Of a DNA stretch of 64,000 nt, positions 47,539 through 60,300 are shown one piece after another (within the stretch, counting starts at the first letter, position 1; each line of letters starts with the position of its first letter). The stretch lies in the NCBI GenBank assembly GCA_027924585.1, contig BSBM01000597.1:3797501-3861500 (forward strand). The letters are read 5' to 3'. This stretch comes from Larix kaempferi. Lineage: Eukaryota; Streptophyta; Pinopsida; Pinales; Pinaceae. The notes under the pieces were generated by a model. That model worked only from the letters and a program-made list of their open reading frames with translations. It was not told the origin of the DNA and ran no database searches. The translations under genes and the position numbers were made by a program.

Positions 47539-49550
47539 TGTCTCTTGTTAGGAATTTTATTAAAATGGAAAATTTTCACTTTTTTCCCTAGTTTGACCTT
47601 TGACTAGTTTTGAGCTCTAAGTCCCCAAATTGCTCCAATTGCTCCCAAATATTCTGAGAAGGTATATGGATGATGTTATAACATAAATATGTATTTCAGG
47701 GATGCTTTTGGACCTTTAAAATACTTCTGCAAATCCTCTTTCAATTCTGGCCAATGTAGGGAACTTTACTAGTAATTTCCCTTTGACTAGTATTGGTCTC
47801 TAGGTCTCGAATTAACTCCAAATGCCTTCAAATATTCAAGGAAGGTGTATAAATGATATTAGGACTTGAATATGATGTTCAGAGATGATATATGACCACC
47901 AAAATACCTCTGCAAACTCTCTTAAGGTTCTGGACCAAGTATGCAATTTTACTAGTAATTTGGGGTTCAAATCCCCCTGGGGTTAGTACTGAAAATGGCT
48001 TCCCAAATGCTTCCAAACCCACTCAAATTTATGAACAGAGGTAGGGAATGTATTAAGGATTTTATTAAGGTCTCATTTGAACCATTAATTGATTATTATA
48101 TCTGTTCCAAGCCTCTCCCATTCAACTGCAAAAATCACCAATTCGACCCTTGGGGAAATGGCACTATTTCTTCTCCCAATGCAATTAAACTGAGTAAAAA
48201 TACTTCAAATGCTCAAGTACAGTACATGAAATTTGTAAAATACATCCATGGAATTCCATTAATCACAAATTCATCAGAGAATCATCCATTCATTCGAAAT
48301 CATCATCAATACATTGGTTCCTAACAAGGTAGTGGGGAAATGGCATTGTTCTTTCATTAAAAATGAGATTTATACATTTCTACTTGGAATTTCGACCTGA
48401 AACTTTCTAGAGATTAATAACAGAGTATTTAATTCATATTAAAAAATAAATGGGGCATGAGAAGCTCCCCCAAAGAGTACAATAGCTCACCAAAAACGCC
48501 CTCCTTCAAGGATCAAGAATATGCCATCAAAACTGGAAATGGTTGAGAGAATGTGCTGCAATAGAAGAAACCATGAGCTTCCCTGTAGCTTACACCTAAA
48601 AATAAATACTCCATTAAAGCTCCAAATGAAAGGTCTGAATGGCCTTTCCAATTACCAACTTGGATGGGAATCTTTCACCCTCGAAATTGGCTAAGGCAAG
48701 AAACTAGTCATCCACTAGCTTTCCCTCTACACAAATGCAATTGCAAATTCTAAAAATGATCAAAAGATGGTTTCATTCTTTGTTATTGACATTTATAAAT
48801 TTCTAATGGCCTCCATGGGTTGAATTCCTTCCAAGAGACTCATGCCAACTCAAGTTGGGAAGAGATTCCAAAGAACGCCACTTGTACAACAATTGCTAGT
48901 CTCCCACTTCCACCAAATCACATGTGGAAGCATCTTAGCTGCCCTAACACCCTTGAGCACCCTCTTGGAGTCTATTTTTATCCCTGACATGTCATATATT
49001 TCATATGTCAGCCTTCAGGTCTGATTTGTGTCATAGCACCTTCATCATTGTTGTCATAGAGCTAGGGAATCTAGCCCAAGTATCTCACTAGCTCCAAATT
49101 GCCTCTTCCTCTTCCATGGGAGTTACTCTTCCTCTATATTTCGACCTTGGATGAGTCATGCCATGAATAATACCTTTTGGACTCCCCCAAGTATGTTAGC
49201 ATTCACCTTGAATTCGAATTAGTGAGAGAATGATGCCAAGTGTAGTGGGGAAATCTAGCCATATGTGGGTCCCACTTCCTCCATGTGTCTTCATGATAAA
49301 ATGTCACTTTGATTTTCACTTGTATATATTTATTTAGGTCCTTTATTAAATATTTATTCCATTCTAATTTTCAAACATCATTTATTATCCCCATTATTCC
49401 AAATCCCAAAACTTCCACCCCAAACCTAGGAAACTAGTAATTTTCCTCCTTGGCAATTATTTGAACTTTAGCATCAATTTGACAAACTCTACTAAATAGG
49501 GATAATGTGATTAGGCCATTGTGACCCAATGCCAAATTTGGGACATTACA
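47539..49550 (-). repeat. 5' LTR of element IV
   Basis: 2012 bp. A TATA-like AATAAATATATAC lies at about 49320-49333 (minus). GGTTCAAATCC at about 47966 in both LTRs looks like a tRNA B-box but has no tRNA around it. Confidence 0.88.
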
Positions 49551-50133
49551 AAGGAATAGATTGGAATCTAAAGGAACTTGGACAACCATGACATCAATAT
49601 AAATAGTTTTACCTCTCAATGTGACAGGTAACTGTGGGAGAATCCCTAAAGGTCCGGTAGGCATTCTATTAAAAGCCAAAATCTGGTCAGTTATAGGCAC
49701 AAGCTAAGGGGAACCTATAGCTTGCCAAGCAGTTGAGGATAAAATACTAACAGAAGATCCCTCATCAACTATCATACAAAATATTTCTTTATTGGAAACT
49801 CCTACAGATATTTGAAAAGGAATACTCAAAGGAAGACGAGATTCTGTTAGACCATTCCAATCAAAGGAAATGACCTCAGTACTTGGGGGGGGTCCTATAG
49901 GAATGGACAGGGTTTCCCCTTGCCAAGACATTCTGAACTGACTAGGAAAACATCAGCGGTGTCTAATCCACTCTCACTTGGAAGATAATAATGAGACAAA
50001 GATTGTGTCATGGTGACTGCTTCAATTTGAACTTTCTCCAATGAAAGAGCGAGGTCGAGTGGAGATGACATCGACTCGATCACTTCACTCTCGTAAGGAA
50101 GAGTGGGATTGGTTACAGATGAAACTCAATCAA

Positions 50134-50715
50134 TCACTTGGTCAACCAGCGGGGGGTCAAGGGACAACTTACTATCACTTGTTGGAAGCACCTATTGAGA
50201 ACTAGTAATATCTTCCAACCACCTTGAAGCTTCATCCATGCTTGGAAAAGGTAAGTACGATGCATGCCCTTGCATAGCCAGCAAGGGTCTGCAGCTCTAC
50301 CCTTCCGACCCTTCACTAATGGGTCACTGGTCGAGGGAGTATCATCAACATGATGGTCAGAGGTTGACGATACAAGCGGTTTGGGGTCTTTAGACCACAC
50401 TTCTAACACACGTGAAAGACCGGGGCAATCCTTGAGAAGGTGATCACCCTTGCAAAGTTTGCAAGGGAACTTGGGCTTACGAGCTATTCTCATAGAATGA
50501 GTGCCATCAGAGGCAGATGGTTGATGCTTGGTCTCTTTCTTATCCTTCTTCTTCTTAACCTCCCTTTTCTTATTCTTCTTATCCACCTGATTACTAACAC
50601 TAGAGTTTTCAGTAGGAGAAGAGGAAGGGACGGAAGCCGATTCAACTTTCGACATAGAAGGAGAAGGGTCACCATGAGATTGATGCTCATGTGGTGAAGG
50701 ACCTAGGTTCGACAC
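50134..50715 (-). pseudogene. Gag C-terminal region of element III, with zinc knuckles
   Basis: 193 codons. A Ser/Pro-rich stretch, a Lys-rich basic stretch at residues 46-63 (KKNKKREVKKKKDKK), then CKLCKGDHLLKDC (C85, C88, H92, C97) and CWLCKGMHRTYLF (C145, C148, H152, Phe where the last Cys belongs). I see no capsid domain upstream, so this is a truncated gag, consistent with a non-autonomous element. Confidence 0.65.
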
Positions 50716-53133
50716 ATTTGGTGCACTTGGTGTAACTGGATTGGAGAATAACTATACTGGTAATCCTATCGTTAATCTAGGAAGACTCAACGTAGCCATA
50801 AAGGGAGGACCAACAATTCCACAGGGGGGAATAACAAATGGCATACCTTGGAAAGGGGCCTCTTGGTTGGTAGTCCCAGAAAAGTCTTCCATGTCTAAAC
50901 TTCCTAAGAGTCTCTAAAGTACCACACAAATAAAACACTACTCAATTCTAAAAGAAACAAGCAAACTATGTGAATAGGAGTGGTTTCAAAGTTTGGAACC
51001 TCACAGGATTATCAAGGCTTTGCAACTTGCTATATATCGCAAGGTCCAACAATAAAACGCGACAAGGAGGATTGGGACCGTACCCTTTCCTGAATACCTG
51101 ACTACCTAGACAATACATGCGTAGTAATATCCCCGAGTTTTGTTCTCAATGTATTTCTCTGCCAAGACGGCCAAATGGTCAACTCAGTTGGTTTCAGGAA
51201 TCCTAATGGTGTCTCTCGATATACGCAAGGTACATGGGAGCTCAAATCCGTAGTGGTGCTGTCTAATGCACAACCGTTCGGCAAGATACCTTCTGATATA
51301 CTACCGAGTACATGAAACACCTTTCGATATACACCAAGTACTTAAGGGACTTGGTGGGTATGTGAAAGAGCTTCGATATACAGATAAGTACGTGGAAGAC
51401 TACAATACCCCCAGAATACAGTGCTGAAAAATAACGACAGCTACCACGCTTAAAGACATTGGAACACATATCTAGCTTACACACAGTTACTAAATGATTT
51501 TAACCTAAGCTAGCATTAATTTTATCTTGAACAGTTAGGTGGATGCATGTGGTGAGTACATAAATGTAAACATAATGCAATCTTCAACTACATGATAATG
51601 CACATTTTCCTTTGCTTTTCAATGAAAACTACTTAAGGTAAGGAGAGATTTTTCTTTATTTCAAACCAAAAGTACTTAAGTAGTAGCGAAAAAAAGAATT
51701 CCTTCCTAAAGTGCAATAACTTTAACTTTCTGCAATAATCGGCTAAAAAGCACAAAGAAAACGAAAGATGCAACTAATCTTAACAATGTATAAGACAAAA
51801 TAATGAAGCACTTTCAATTTTCACATGCATGTATCAAAAATGGAATTTGGTACCTAAACGCTTTTCATATCTATATACAGAAACTGAGAGAATATCTATA
51901 ACACTCTAATCATTCAGAAATTCCCAAAGAAAAATGACAAACACCCAAACAACTCAAAGGCACTCAAGAAAGGCTCAAAATGTACCAAATGCAATAATTA
52001 TAACTCATTTCCTATCTTTTTACACTTGAAAAAGACACATCTAAGCTACAGAAAGAAGGATTCCACAAACGTTTCCAATCAAATGCAAGACAAAGATAAG
52101 CACTTAATAATCATGTCTAACTCAAATGCACACAAATCTGAAACAAGCCTTTTCTTATTCCTATGAGTGTAAGACCAAAAATGCCAAATGATCAAATTAA
52201 AGCAAGAAGAATACTTATGTTTTCCAATTTCATGAATATTGCAAAAGAGTGACAAAATCAAGCTTTTCTTTGAACTAAAGTGGAGACAAAGAATCAATAT
52301 TTTCCAATAATCATTAGATAGCTTAGTATATAAAGGAAACAAGATGCATAACCCAAGAAAAAGAGGCTAAAAAAGACATGGATATCCCACACTCTTCAAG
52401 TCTTTAAAACAAGCCAATCACGCCAAACCAAAAATGATCTCAAAACCTTGAGATGGGTCAAAACGACTAAAGGATGTACGATTCATGCCCCCCCCCAACC
52501 ATGAGGGGGAATTTTTTTTCAAAAATAGAACCCATTTCGCTTAAAAATGCAAGTAAAACACTAGTTTTGAATCAAAGGGCCAAACATGAATCCAAATCTC
52601 AAAAGAGCCAAAAACCAATACAAACAAGCCAAACAAAACACTGTTGGACAAAAGGGTCTCTACCTGGAAGGTACAGTGCAGATGCACACAAACCAAAATT
52701 CAAATCATGAGTGGAGAAGGGATGCCTGTATGGAAAAAATGACAGATCGACGCACTCTATGCTTGTACACAGTGCGACGTCGTAGTTCATCAATGCGGGA
52801 GGTGCGACGGTGTCACAAAATACCAATGGAAGGATTGCGACGACTAACTAACATGCAAAGAATAGAGATAAAAAATGACACAGTGTCACTCTGTGTATGC
52901 TAACCAGGTGCGATAGGCGAGATCTAAGTTCAAAAATGAGCCAAGTCTCCAAGTAATGAGAAATGAACTGGTTTGAAAATGAAAAGTAAAAACTTAGAGG
53001 AAGGTAATCAGACTCTTCAAAGTGAAGATCTGATGGTGAAACCAGCTTAGGAGGAAAATGACAAATGAAAGAGGCTTGTAACAAGAAATCAACTGAAAAC
53101 AACATTCAAATTGACAACTACAAATCAATGTTC
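50716..53133 (-). other. Leader of element III, non-coding
   Basis: About 2.4 kb between the primer site and the gag remnant. It has an imperfect repeat around GATATAC and AAGTAC at 51210-51400 (several spaced copies of TCGATATAC). No supported coding region. Confidence 0.5.
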
Positions 53134-53154
53134 ATCCCCAATATGGTCGCCAGA
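53134..53154 (-). other. Primer-binding site, Arg-tRNA type, element III
   Basis: The minus strand reads TCTGGCGACCATATTGGGGA, six bases inside the LTR. It resembles TGGCGACTCCGCTGGGGA, used by Tat/Ogre-type plant gypsy elements, with several changes. Confidence 0.65.
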
Positions 53155-53160
53155 TTGTTT

Positions 53161-56100
53161 TGACGGACAATCCACTCGAGCGGACGTGAGCCGAATCTCC
53201 CTAGCTCAATGTGAGTCTAGAACAAATAATATAGACTACAAACTACTTTCCTAGATCTACTTAAGGATTAAGTACTAGATGCCTTACCTTAACTTCACAA
53301 TCCTTTCTCATGGATACTGCTCCACATCCCACGATTGTCAGATCTCTGCTGCAAGACCTATCAAGACACATTGAACAATGCAAACGAGTAAAGATCATAC
53401 ATACAATAAGAGATCTAAGTAAACAATTATGCAGGTAAACTACACAATATCATCACATATGAACAATATTGGTGGAAAGCGTTTATATTACTGTAAATCA
53501 GGAAAGTACATAGATAAGAATAGACTACAACCAAGGCTTAACGTAGTATCCCTTCTCCATCCAAGCCAATTGCCATGTCCTTCCAAGGAAGTATGAGTCT
53601 CTCTATGGATGAGTTAGAGATCTCTCCAATGTGATTTCACCAGCATGTAGACACTATAGACTTCCTCCCTTTGGAGAGGGGTAGAGATTCACTTATATAG
53701 GACTAAGTGGATAGGGTATGGATAGGATAGGTTGAGATATGGTAGGAGAGAGATAAGGGATCCCTCCAAGGGATTAGGAACGGAGTGCCAACTCCCCCAA
53801 GATGTTAGGGATGAGGATCCAAGTCTGTAGGCTTCGAGAATGAGCTTGAAAGGCCTATTTTTGTCCATTAACTGACTTCGTCGCACCCTGCAATAGAGCA
53901 AGATGCAACATCGCAGGTTGCATGACTTGTAACGTCCCTCCAATTTAACCCCTATTGTTATTATTTTTGTAAATGTAATTATGAATTGTGTAAGCGGCCC
54001 TGGTGAGGAGCTTAAGGCCAAGGCCCCACCAGTGGACCTCAAGCTATTGTGATGCTTATGAGTCTGAATTTAAGCCTAGAATATTAAGAATGGTAATACG
54101 ACCAAATAATAAGTGACAAAACCCACCCATAAGAAAAGATAATGACTAGAAAGCCAGGAGTGGGATGGCCATATCATGACGTATCATATTAAGTTATGAT
54201 AGGTTAAGACTTAATATTAGTCCTAGAATGATTACTTTTCACCGTAAGCATCTAACTCAGCTATTAAGGCCTACATCTCAATCATGATAAACCTAATAAA
54301 GTTAAATTTAGTAGATATTATAAATTCCCAGCCAAGGAAACTAATTGGATAATAGAATCCTATTTTAGCATGAAGCTAAGCATTTAATTTACTGTTCTAA
54401 ACAAATTAAGTAATTATCTTATTATAATTCCAAATGCCAAGGAACTACTTATAGTATTATATAGCTAATTCACTTTAAAAATCTCAGCTTGAACACAAAG
54501 TAAGAGAAAGACAAGTTTATACAAATCCTAGTGATGGGTTAATCATGCAAAGGTTGCATGATTTTATATAATAGAATTTCATTAAAAAATGTGAGGCAAA
54601 AAGGAGTTTTTACTAACCTACTTTTAAACCATACTAATGATTTTACAAAAGGAAAATAAAACCTTTTACAATAAATATATATATATTTTATCTTTTAAAC
54701 CTGAACCTTAAAATGTTCATTCTACTTGAGTTCTTTATTAAAAAGGTTAAGAGGGAGAATGAAATCTTTTAAATATATATATATGATAAGTATTTATTAT
54801 AAATAAATACAAGAGGAGTAATTAGTCCTTCTTATGTATATACATAGCTGTGCTAAACAAACTAGAAATTAAAAACGTACATGGCAATTTATAACGGACT
54901 CATGGGCATTGTTTGAGGAACTTATGGAAGATGGCCTCCTAAATGGAGCTTTAATGCTCAAACAAATTTATAAAGTTGTTATGGATCTGCCTTGATCGAA
55001 GGAGTTTGTCCCTTTAGTGGAACGTCTTTTGCCAAGGATGCCGACATCTATCTCCATACCTCTAGCCAAGTGTTCGATCATGGAGGGCGGTAACTTCTAT
55101 GTCGACGGTTACTATCCTTCTTATGGAAGGAGAGAGTTCGAGTTTGGGGATCGACCCATTATAGAAGGGAAAAACCTGTCTCTGCATTTTAAAAAAAATA
55201 AAAAAGATAAAGGGATCAAAACCTCGGCGAGAGCCTCGGGAAATATCTCGTATGACCTTTTATTTTTGCCATGAAACTTTCAAAGCCTGGCGTTGTCTTT
55301 TGGATCGGCTGCCTTAGAACCATTTGAACCCTTTCCAGTTCATTGTAAACCTTTAGGGTAAACCTTTTTATATAAAACCTGTGACTTGTGGAAAGTTAGC
55401 TAACTATAGGAGACGAATAGACTTTCTGCCATCATGAAATATTTTCGGTCCAAGATTTATGTTTATACTAGTCATATAAACAATCCGCGTGATCTTTATG
55501 TGTTACATTAATGTTGACCACCGATCGTTCTCTCGTGTGATAATATCACTATGCTCAATTTTGGTTTGCTACCAATGTATACATATGCATATATATGGTT
55601 TACTAAGCTCGGTATCAATCCTAGCTGGATCATTATCTTAAACGTCTTAAGGTTTTGAATTTAACCACCGCAATCTACTAATTATTGACCTCTTCATAAT
55701 ATTTTATGCATGTGCTAGATTCACATATAAACCCTTCTTTTATAATGAATTGTTGGTAACCATTAAATATACATGTAGATACATATTATTACTTCAATGA
55801 AGATAATATGTATTATAAAGTTAAACTTTGGAAGTCTGTGAATGCACAAAAGTAAGTATGGGATGGACCCAAAGTATTATAATAGTCATTTTTGTAAGAG
55901 TCTCACCATGATTAGAAATAAATCTGGTACTTAGGTGAAGCTATCATAGATCATTGTAATTACCTTGGTTAGTATTAAAAAGGAACCTTGTTAGCTATTA
56001 AACACATAAGTTAGATCCTTGTAACTCAGGGTGCGGTCATGCTTTGATTATCTTGTAAAGAATTTCCTCAAAAAGAGGGAGACTTTGAGAAGGAAAATTT

Positions 56101-57036
56101 TGGCAACGATTGTGTTGCGGGAATGTAATCCCTATTTAGAATCATTAATGCAAAATAATTTGTGGACGTAGCCCAAGGGTTGGGTGAACCACGTTAAAAG
56201 TGGTCTCTTCTATGTTGTGTCTCTTATGTGTATTTTGTGCATTCATTTATTCGTAACTATGATGACTTTTTCCTTATACAAGCGTATGTGTTAATAACTG
56301 ATAATTCCTTGTTATTTCTTGTGTATCTTTCTTTTGCATTATTATCTTTTAAATAGAATTAAAAATGGTGATGATTTCGTAGTTACATCTAAATATGGGA
56401 AAGTGGTTGATAAAGTATAAATTGAAGTTAATTTTCCATTGATCATGCAATGTATTTGGAGTTTTAGGTTGTACATGTTTTACAGCTGAAATGTTGTATG
56501 ATTCGGATGAATTATTGGGTTTACATAGACATGCATTGTTAACACAAATTCTCTATTTAGTAGAGGTTGTTCTCTTACTTATATAAATGTCCAAAGGGTG
56601 ATAAAGAGGTTGTACAAAATAGGTTGTATCACATCATTCAAGTATAGAATCATAGATTTAGCTGAATGTCGTTAGAACATGTAAAAATTTATGATTGTAT
56701 ATCTAGGTATTACGATATTTTCTATTTTATTATCGTTTAAATATTTAAATAATTAATAATAATTTATGAGATGTTTAAATGCCGCTTTTTATTTAAACAA
56801 TAAATTTAAATGCGGAAACTTTATACTTCCGCATAGCATTTTTTGGGTGAATAGACCGCTTAGAAAAAATTTAAATTTTTACGAAATTATGGGGATGTGA
56901 CATGAGTGCATCCTACGACAACATCTCAAAACTTAGCATAAATGCAATGGACTCCTTTCCAGGAAAATGACTCAAACAGTGGAACTTCAGGGATGTATAC
57001 ACTGAATCTCAAGATGGTAGGATTTTAGGTGTAACA
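53161..57036 (-). repeat. 5' LTR of element III, split by an insertion
   Basis: 53161-53927 and 56908-57036 together match the intact 3' LTR (38690-39588) end to end. A TATA-like CCTATATAAGTG is at about 53690-53702. Confidence 0.9.
53928..56902. mobile_element. Long LTR-like insertion (2975 bp), target duplication TGACT/TGAGT
   Basis: It starts TGTAACGTCCC and ends GGGATGTGACA, inverted ends typical of gypsy LTRs. The flanks TGACT (53923-53927) and TGAGT (56903-56907) match at four of five, and the intact LTR reads TGAGT at this spot. No primer site or pol inside, so probably a solo LTR of a very long-LTR family. It holds AT microsatellites (54675-54695, 54770-54785) and a small frame at 55017-55274 with no recognised product. 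Confidence 0.75.
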
Positions 57037-57265
57037 GATGGTGATGGCGACAATGACCATGGGGATAATGGTAATGAGCATGGATATGGTGATGGTGCTA
57101 GTGAGCATGAAAATGGGAATGAGGATGCAAATATTATGGTTTACTTAGATGGGAGAAAAAACCAAAGAAAACAAATCCATGATGAAACTTGTGCAATTTA
57201 TCAAGTTGTACCAAGCCTATGCAATTTATAAATCTATCAAGCTATCAATGTCTGGCTGCAATAGT
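57037..57265 (+). pseudogene. Acidic coding fragment, copy B
   Basis: It reads DGDGDNDHGDNGNEHG, then IMVYLDGRKNQRKQIHDE, and follows copy A (34313-34560) closely, with one stop where copy A has Ser. It begins directly at the element III LTR and ends just before the DDE transposase 3' side. Confidence 0.5.
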
Positions 57266-57390
57266 CAAAATATTAATGTCAATACTCAATGAGACCACAA
57301 AAAAAAATCATAGCATACATGTACACCACATACCTATAACATAGTACACAATAAAACATGCAAACCACATACCAGATTACCTACCTATGG

Positions 57391-60300
57391 TCATTCGACT
57401 AGACCATCAAGATCACCTCGAATACCAAGGGTTTCCTTTAACCTCTCGTGCTTGTAGTAAGGAAATAAGTATCGTGCCTTTGATGATTTATTCCTTGGAA
57501 TTTTTTGCAGCTGGACTTTTGTGCCAATAAATAAGTTTGTATAATGGTATACAATCTCAACTGGTCTATAATCTTCATATGTGGACCCTTTTCTATTTGC
57601 TGAGTGGGAAACCTGGTTCAAATATTATCCTTTTATAACCATTGACCCAATCGGAAAATCATTGGCCTCAGAGTCCTGTAATGGGACATTTAGGGTTTGC
57701 TTCCCCTCTAAGCAATGTATCAGCCAATAGTTGGTGCACCATGCATTGTGTATCGGGGAAACCACTGTGTATATGTTCCCTGGATAAAATATAGTGCCAA
57801 CGTTTCAATCAACTAATTAAACACAACTAATTGTCAAAAATATAAAAAATATACACAGCTAATTAGACACAACTAGTTGTCAAAAATATGAAAATATTAA
57901 TCGAACCCGGTTGTACGATATATGATATGTGGTCATAGTCTGGTGAAATACTTGATTGGTCCTCCTCCAACTGGGATAATTTTGTAACTATCCGTCGACC
58001 AATGGGGAGTGATACACGATCCCAGCTATCAACCCAATCCATGGATTCACATTCGTCCTGCTCACCACTACTGCATGGAGAACAAAAACATGAGAGTTTC
58101 CTTGTTTACATTTCAAGTATAGCATTGTCCGACATTCTAACTGAATGAAATACACAAGTTCCTTGGATGGTCTTGCACTCATATAACTGTGATCGATCTA
58201 CATCCACCACCTACCAAAAATATCTATGTACATGTGATTTCCTGGTTGGGTGATCTTCATGCCTTCTTACTCCCTCCCCCATGACTGAAGCACACCATTC
58301 AACAATGGTTTTTGCATCTCGGATGAGTGATACATTTGTGAGCTTCATTTCTTGCTTGCGTAATGCAGTCTTGATGCACGCACATGCTCCATCATGTTCA
58401 CCTTTTCCATGTTCGGTCTCAAAATAGTTCCAAATATGTGGCACCGTGTGCCTTTTGTAGAGCATACAAAACCATTGGAAAACACAAGCATTTTTGAATT
58501 TTCCTGCACAACCGTTAGACCAAATCCAATGTTGTTCCATCTGTATATTGTTATCCTTCAAGTGATTGGAGAACATTTGAAAGCTGTGTTGTACAAAATC
58601 CAAGTCGTGACACCTGTCATCACTTATGTAGAAGTGATACTCCTTCAATATAACCATGTTGTCTTCAGTACTATCTACCCCATGTCTATAGGTGATATGG
58701 ACCATTATGTTGACCTGGTCTAAGTGATAGTATTGACTCTGAATCTCATTTTGCAGTTGAAGAGTGTAGTTTTCCACAAAATCGACCACTGACAGGATAT
58801 TCCCAATACGAAGTGTATCCTTGCATGTTCTAAACTGCTCATCTTTCCAACGAGCCACATGTACATGCTTTACATATTGTTGCGTCTTTTCAAAGAATTC
58901 CTCCATGAATTAGTAACAAACCCGTACCTGGGATATCAACAATAAACACATATATCAATAGATTGTTACATATGAAATTGCAATCTGAAGAAAAATAGTA
59001 TTCAATAACTCATTACCAACCTAAGAAGTGACCAATTGTATTTTTTTCCTTTCATTCCCTCCATCAATATCATAAATGACATATTTGAATGACTGTAAGT
59101 TCACCTCCTGCCTTCCAAGTTCATGCTCATCAGTCACATGTATGCATTTTTCCAATAATGCCAATCCACCACACCCTGGGAATGTCCCATCTATGCAATT
59201 TTTTTGATAAAATGTGCAATCATTTGGACTGCTACACAAAATGCTATGAATAAGTCTCTAGATAGCATAAGTCGTAATGTAGCTAAGCATTCATGCAAAA
59301 AGAGTGTTATGCAATACATGAAAAATATATGTATATGTGTCATAATAGTAACCATACTCAATGTGGTATCGACAACAACATGTGTTACAAATTGTGTTTA
59401 TTTTAACATACCATGGTTTGCATTTTTCAAAGGATCTTTGGCCCAAGTTAAGTTCATTATGTTCATTCCTAAATCTCTCATATATATGTTTGTGTCATAT
59501 CAAGAAAATGTTTAATGTGTGGTTCACGATCCTTTGAACCCCTTCTCAGTTTTAATACATCTTTTTGGTTGGAAGAAGGTCTATTCCTGTCATGCCAAAA
59601 AGCTTGCACTAAGCCCTTTACCGCATCAATGAGCTTCATATCAGAGCACGACAACCTGCCAATGAAGGCCCAAACATTTGTTTGACCGGTTTCAAGTTGT
59701 TCTCTTCTAACACAATACCTACGAAGTGTCTTCACATTCAAATTAATAATTTTAGAGGTAGGTTTAAGAAAACGAAGTGCCCTAGTGTTTTTGTTCACGA
59801 TTGACTGTGACAACACACGACAAGCCGCATTGTGATCCTTTGAGCGAGATTTATTTCCAATTGTACTAAATGCATCTACTAAACTTTTAACAATATGAGA
59901 ACTTGGTTCTAACTTTTTGGTCATCTTTATCCTTAACGTTCTTCTAACAACAACCATAGACCTAGATTTTAACAATGATAAAAATAATTTGCACTTGTCC
60001 CCATTACATTTAGAATAAAAAAATTTATCAAGTATTTGTCGAGTTTGATAAGCAATAACACATTTAGAAAACATACCTTCAAGTGAACTAATGAGAGTTT
60101 CATAAACCTATATACGTTTCGAAGTTCTTCGGCGTGCAGTTGCTAATGGAGGTAAGAGTGTTGGAACTGGAGCATGTACAACATCACCAGGATGCTCCGG
60201 TGTTTCAATATGAGCCTCTTGTCTTTCATTCTCTTGTTGGTAGTTGGATGTGGAAAATTTGACCTTCTCTTGGACGAACTCCATAACATTTGCTTCTTCC

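Larger units (their letters stand above)
42816..49550 (-). mobile_element. Element IV: long-LTR, pol-less retrotransposon, target duplication AAGGA
   Basis: LTRs at 42816-44832 (2017 bp) and 47539-49550 (2012 bp), only a few percent apart by eye. AAGGA flanks it at 42811-42815 and 49551-49555. The minus-strand primer site is at 47532-47514, and a purine tract GGGAAGGGAGGATT precedes the 3' LTR at 44833-44848. The 2.7-kb interior has one long frame and no pol domain. This fits a LARD-type element that depends on another element's enzymes. Confidence 0.92.
42652..50083 (-). pseudogene. Protease of element III, split by a 6.7-kb insertion
   Basis: The N-terminal part is at 50083-49551, including MIVDEGSSVSILSSTAWQ (about 49775-49725), where the catalytic triplet reads D-E-G instead of D-[ST]-G, and TIYIDVMVVQVPLD (about 49605-49560). 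The C-terminal part is at 42815-42652 (LGRDYVYAMKYVVSTLFRV), with LGRD filling the usual flap-side motif. The two halves abut on either side of the element at 42816-49550, sharing AAGGA. The frame also has stops near 49702. Confidence 0.8.
38690..57036 (-). mobile_element. Element III: non-autonomous gypsy element holding two further insertions
   Basis: LTRs at 38690-39588 (899 bp) and 53161-57036 (896 bp after removing a 3-kb insertion). On the minus strand: 5' LTR, Arg-type primer site, a 2.4-kb leader, a gag C-terminal part, protease, then about 3 kb of repeat-rich non-coding DNA, a polypurine tract and the 3' LTR. There is no RT or integrase. A 6.7-kb element is embedded in protease. Flanking pentamers (GTGTT at 38685-38689, GATGG at 57037-57041) do not match, so the target duplication is lost or the ends recombined. 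Confidence 0.85.
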
